A DNA stretch of 64,000 nucleotides, from positions 806,001 to 870,000 of the forward strand of contig NZ_UGYM01000002.1 of NCBI RefSeq assembly GCF_900456975.1, given 5' to 3'. This DNA comes from Shewanella baltica. Its GTDB lineage: Bacteria; Pseudomonadota; Gammaproteobacteria; Enterobacterales; Shewanellaceae. Positions 61,858-64,000 of the stretch are shown here, piece after piece (the first letter of the stretch is position 1; each line of letters opens with the position of its first letter). The notes beneath the pieces are model-generated. The model was not told where the DNA came from. It was given only the letters and a program-made list of their open reading frames with translations, and made no database searches. The position numbers and the translations under genes were made by a program.

Positions 61858-62448
61858 ATGAGAAATTTCCGTAATCTGTCTAAAAATGAAAATGAAGAAC
61901 TTTCTAGAAAGTTCTCATTTCTGTTGAAGTACAACGAAGATTGTACCGCAGAGGATTTTAGCTGTGCTTCGGTGACAGTATTTGATCATTGGCTATATGA
62001 ATCTGACTCTTTAAGTATTATTGCTGATGCAACAGATGATCAGATAAGAGCTTGGAACGGAATCATCAAAAGGTTTTTGACACAGCTTGTTGAGTTGGAA
62101 AAACCGATTAAATATAAGTACATTGGCCGCAATACTAAGCAAAAGTTGCAGTTTTCGCGTTTTATTGGCAGTGATGACTTAGGCTTATATGTTGCAAACC
62201 TGTTTGATGTTGTTTATGCAACCAATTTAGTATTTGTGCGTTTAGGTGTTGAACTTTGGTTCGAGGACAACTGGACAATTCACTTTAAATATAAAAATCA
62301 GAAGGATTGTTTGGAAATGTTCGAATTGATCGCTAGTCTAGGGCTGTATATTTTGCCTGCCTATTCAGAAGATCATCTAAATAATTACGAGACTCTGTCA
62401 GCATATTTGCGTAGCCAGGGCCTTAATCGGGTAGCCGGAGGTATCTAG
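61858..62448 (+). CDS. Hypothetical cassette-2 protein, C-terminus altered by intron
   Basis: 196 residues as read. Soluble alpha/beta-looking protein rich in aromatic and acidic residues; I recognise no family. The start lies 12 bases inside the cassette junction GTTAAGGCC. Residues up to about 189 come from the cassette; the last seven codons and the TAG (62426-62448) lie in the 3' end of the group II intron inserted on the other strand, so the native C-terminus is lost. The region is AT-richer than the neighbouring core genes. Confidence 0.65.
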   Translation: MRNFRNLSKNENEELSRKFSFLLKYNEDCTAEDFSCASVTVFDHWLYESDSLSIIADATDDQIRAWNGIIKRFLTQLVELEKPIKYKYIGRNTKQKLQFSRFIGSDDLGLYVANLFDVVYATNLVFVRLGVELWFEDNWTIHFKYKNQKDCLEMFELIASLGLYILPAYSEDHLNNYETLSAYLRSQGLNRVAGGI

Positions 62449-62462
62449 CCTCCAGCCCCCAC

Positions 62463-62496
62463 ACCACCCTGCATGCGGCTCCGCACAGGGCGGTTC
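62463..62496 (-). ncRNA. Group II intron domain V
   Basis: On the reverse strand the 34-nt hairpin starts GAACCGCCCTG and closes CAGGGTGGT. An 8-bp lower stem (with a G-T pair), a TG bulge on the 3' side, and the TGCG-GAGC-CGCA upper hairpin fit domain V. The triad reads CGC, as in group IIC, rather than AGC. Confidence 0.8.
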
Positions 62497-62507
62497 ATTT
62501 AGAACGC

Positions 62508-63857
62508 CTAACCTGTTTTCTGGTTCGGATAGTGAACCGCGATCCATCCATCTCTCAGTGAATACAATCCTGCTTTCTTAAGATACTCATTACTCAGCGC
62601 TTGCTGTATTCCTGGTGTTTTCGAGCTCCGCCATGGGCCTTTACTTGTGATCCCACAAGCAACGGCAGCTTGGATCCTGACGCCACGTTTAAGTAAGTTT
62701 TGTACCTTAGTCCGTGGCTTTCGCCATTGACGCCAGTAGCACATACGTACTCGACGACGGATCCAATGGTCTAAATCGACACACCCTTGATAAGCGTTGG
62801 CTATGCCAAAGTAGTTGATCCAGCCTTGCATGTATTGCCGTACTTTAAACAATTGATATCCCATGCTAACGCCCCAATTGCGGTTTGTCAGTCGTCTTAT
62901 CTTTTGTTTGAAGATGTGCAGTGTTTTGACATGCCACTGGATCTTTCCGCGGTTAAAGGTAAACCCTAGGAACTTGCTTTGGCCTACCTTAACCACTTGG
63001 CTTTTCTGTTCGTTAACAACCAGTTTTAGCTTAGTGGCAAGATAGCGAGTAATACTCTTGAGGACACGTTCGCCCGCTCGTTGAGACTTGACCAAGATGA
63101 TAAAGTCATCCGCGTAGCGGGCGAAGTGATGCCCTCTGCTTTCCAGCTCTTTATCCAGACTATCCAACATGATGTTTGATAGTAATGGTGAGAGTGGGCC
63201 GCCCTGAGGTACACCTTCGAAGCTTGCTTCAAATTGGTCGTTGATCATCACGCCAGCACGCAGGTATTTACCAATAAGCGCCAGCAGACGCTTATCCTGT
63301 ACCTTGCTCCTTAACTGAGTCATTAAGAGATCATGATTTACTCGATCAAAGAACTTGGACAGATCAACATCGACGGCAAATTTGCGTTTATGTTTGATGA
63401 TATCCCTGACTTGCAAGACTGCTTGTTTGGCATTCCTATTCGGTCTAAAGCCGAAGCTATTGGCCGAGAAGGAAGGGTCAAACAACGGCGTGAGAATTTG
63501 AGCAATTGATTGCTGTATCACACGATCAATGACGTTAGGGATACCCAGTTTGCGTTTACCGCCATCGGGTTTGTCGATCTCTACGCGTCTGACTGCTGAG
63601 GGTTGATATTCACCTAACTCAAGTTGAGATTTACACTGTTGCCAACCGCCTTGCTGCACCCAAAGCGGGAAGGCTTCGATGGTCATGCCATCGATACCAG
63701 CCGCCCCATTATTGGCTTTAATCTGTCGCCAAGCTCGGTGTAGATTCTCAGGCTGAAGCAGTTGTTGGAATAAATCGCTGTTGAAGGCCGGTTGCATATC
63801 AATACGCTGCTGATAGTAATCGTCTGGCGACGTAGTGGGTATCAACAAGTTTGACAA
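62508..63857 (-). CDS. ltrA: Group II intron reverse transcriptase/maturase
   Basis: 449 residues from TTG 63857, preceded by AAGGAGGAG; nearby TTG codons are alternatives. Reverse-transcriptase blocks 0-7 are visible: GIDGMTIEAF (near 54), KPDGGKRKLGIPNVIDR (96-112), SFGFRPNRNA (134), VDVDLSKFFD (162), GVPQGGPLSPLLSN (215), and catalytic YADD at 248-251. The maturase X domain covers about 310-430. No HNH endonuclease domain is present, consistent with the short class-C type. It should splice and retro-mobilise the host intron; no disabling mutation was seen. Confidence 0.93.
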   Translation of the reverse strand: MSNLLIPTTSPDDYYQQRIDMQPAFNSDLFQQLLQPENLHRAWRQIKANNGAAGIDGMTIEAFPLWVQQGGWQQCKSQLELGEYQPSAVRRVEIDKPDGGKRKLGIPNVIDRVIQQSIAQILTPLFDPSFSANSFGFRPNRNAKQAVLQVRDIIKHKRKFAVDVDLSKFFDRVNHDLLMTQLRSKVQDKRLLALIGKYLRAGVMINDQFEASFEGVPQGGPLSPLLSNIMLDSLDKELESRGHHFARYADDFIILVKSQRAGERVLKSITRYLATKLKLVVNEQKSQVVKVGQSKFLGFTFNRGKIQWHVKTLHIFKQKIRRLTNRNWGVSMGYQLFKVRQYMQGWINYFGIANAYQGCVDLDHWIRRRVRMCYWRQWRKPRTKVQNLLKRGVRIQAAVACGITSKGPWRSSKTPGIQQALSNEYLKKAGLYSLRDGWIAVHYPNQKTG

Positions 63858-64000
63858 GACTCCTCCTTCTTCTAAATGTTCAGGCCTTCACCATGTCCCA
63901 TCCATTACGATGGGCGTTGGGCTACTATGCCGTCTGCTGACTTCTGCTTAATCACATGCCGAGTTGCCCCGTCATGCGCTATCGGTTTTCATCTGGTTCG

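Larger units (their letters stand above)
62426..64000 (-). mobile_element. Group IIC (attC-type) intron, 5' end outside window
   Basis: The intron is read leftward: its reverse transcriptase (62508-63857), then domain V (62463-62496), then domain VI (62426-62460), ending CCCGAT just before TAAGGCC, the cassette-2 R'' complement. Insertion as GT|TAAGG on the bottom strand of an attC, opposite to the cassettes, matches the behaviour of group IIC-attC introns. The ribozyme 5' half lies partly in 63858-64000 and beyond the window. Confidence 0.8.

Overview
The window reads as chromosomal DNA of a Shewanella-type gammaproteobacterium. The main evidence is a torECAD trimethylamine N-oxide (TMAO) respiration operon with its own torR, torT and torS, a second secD-secF pair outside any yajC context, and the order rimP-nusA-infB-rbfA-truB-rpsO-pnp-nlpI-prfC followed by a deo nucleoside block. 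The species is inferred from gene order and protein similarity recalled from knowledge of the genus. No database was searched.

Layout. (1) 1-2880: a partial leftward gene, then a three-gene operon (PepSY-type membrane protein, DUF2271, DUF4198) behind a Fur-box-like site. (2) 3252-7729: greA, an unrecognised Asn/Gln/Ser-rich membrane-anchored protein, and the accessory secDF pair; secF contains a run of ten G. (3) 7813-14611: yhbY, rlmE, ftsH, folP, glmM, tpiA, secG. (4) 14623-28891: tRNA-Leu(GAG), initiator tRNA-Met, rimP, nusA, infB, rbfA, truB, rpsO, pnp, nlpI, prfC. A GGDEF-EAL gene on the opposite strand sits between rpsO and pnp. (5) 28982-37317: a DUF5363 protein, a TatD-family nuclease, nupC, a Tsx-like channel, deoC, deoA, deoB, deoD. 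Together these import nucleosides across both membranes and break them down to sugar phosphates and bases. (6) 37454-45302: smp/ytjB-like gene divergent from serB, an alpha/beta hydrolase, a large double-PilZ protein, a MITE-like element, radA and a small PilZ protein. (7) 45502-55141: the tor locus, with 10-bp-spaced TATGAA repeats before both torR and torE. (8) 55666-60658: an NCS2 purine permease behind a hairpin-rich leader, a CBS-domain protein, a fused PlsC-GNAT acyltransferase resembling OlsF, and an LpxH-like phosphoesterase.

(9) 60659-64000 is the accessory end and the most interesting part. Two small genes have the anatomy of integron gene cassettes. A complete attC-like site (61742-61852) separates them, and each cassette's 5' junction is complementary to its own attC R'' box. 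The second cassette's attC is interrupted by a group II intron on the opposite strand. Its domain V carries the CGC triad of group IIC, and its 3' junction falls where IIC-attC introns insert. No integron integrase is visible, so this looks like an integrase-less cassette cluster (CALIN) next to housekeeping genes, carrying an attC-targeting intron that runs past the right edge of the window.

Apart from region 9 and the MITE-like element, base composition, codon use and gene order look like ordinary chromosomal backbone. Start codons were adjusted by Shine-Dalgarno position and family length where the longest open frame was implausible; the evidence fields say where.
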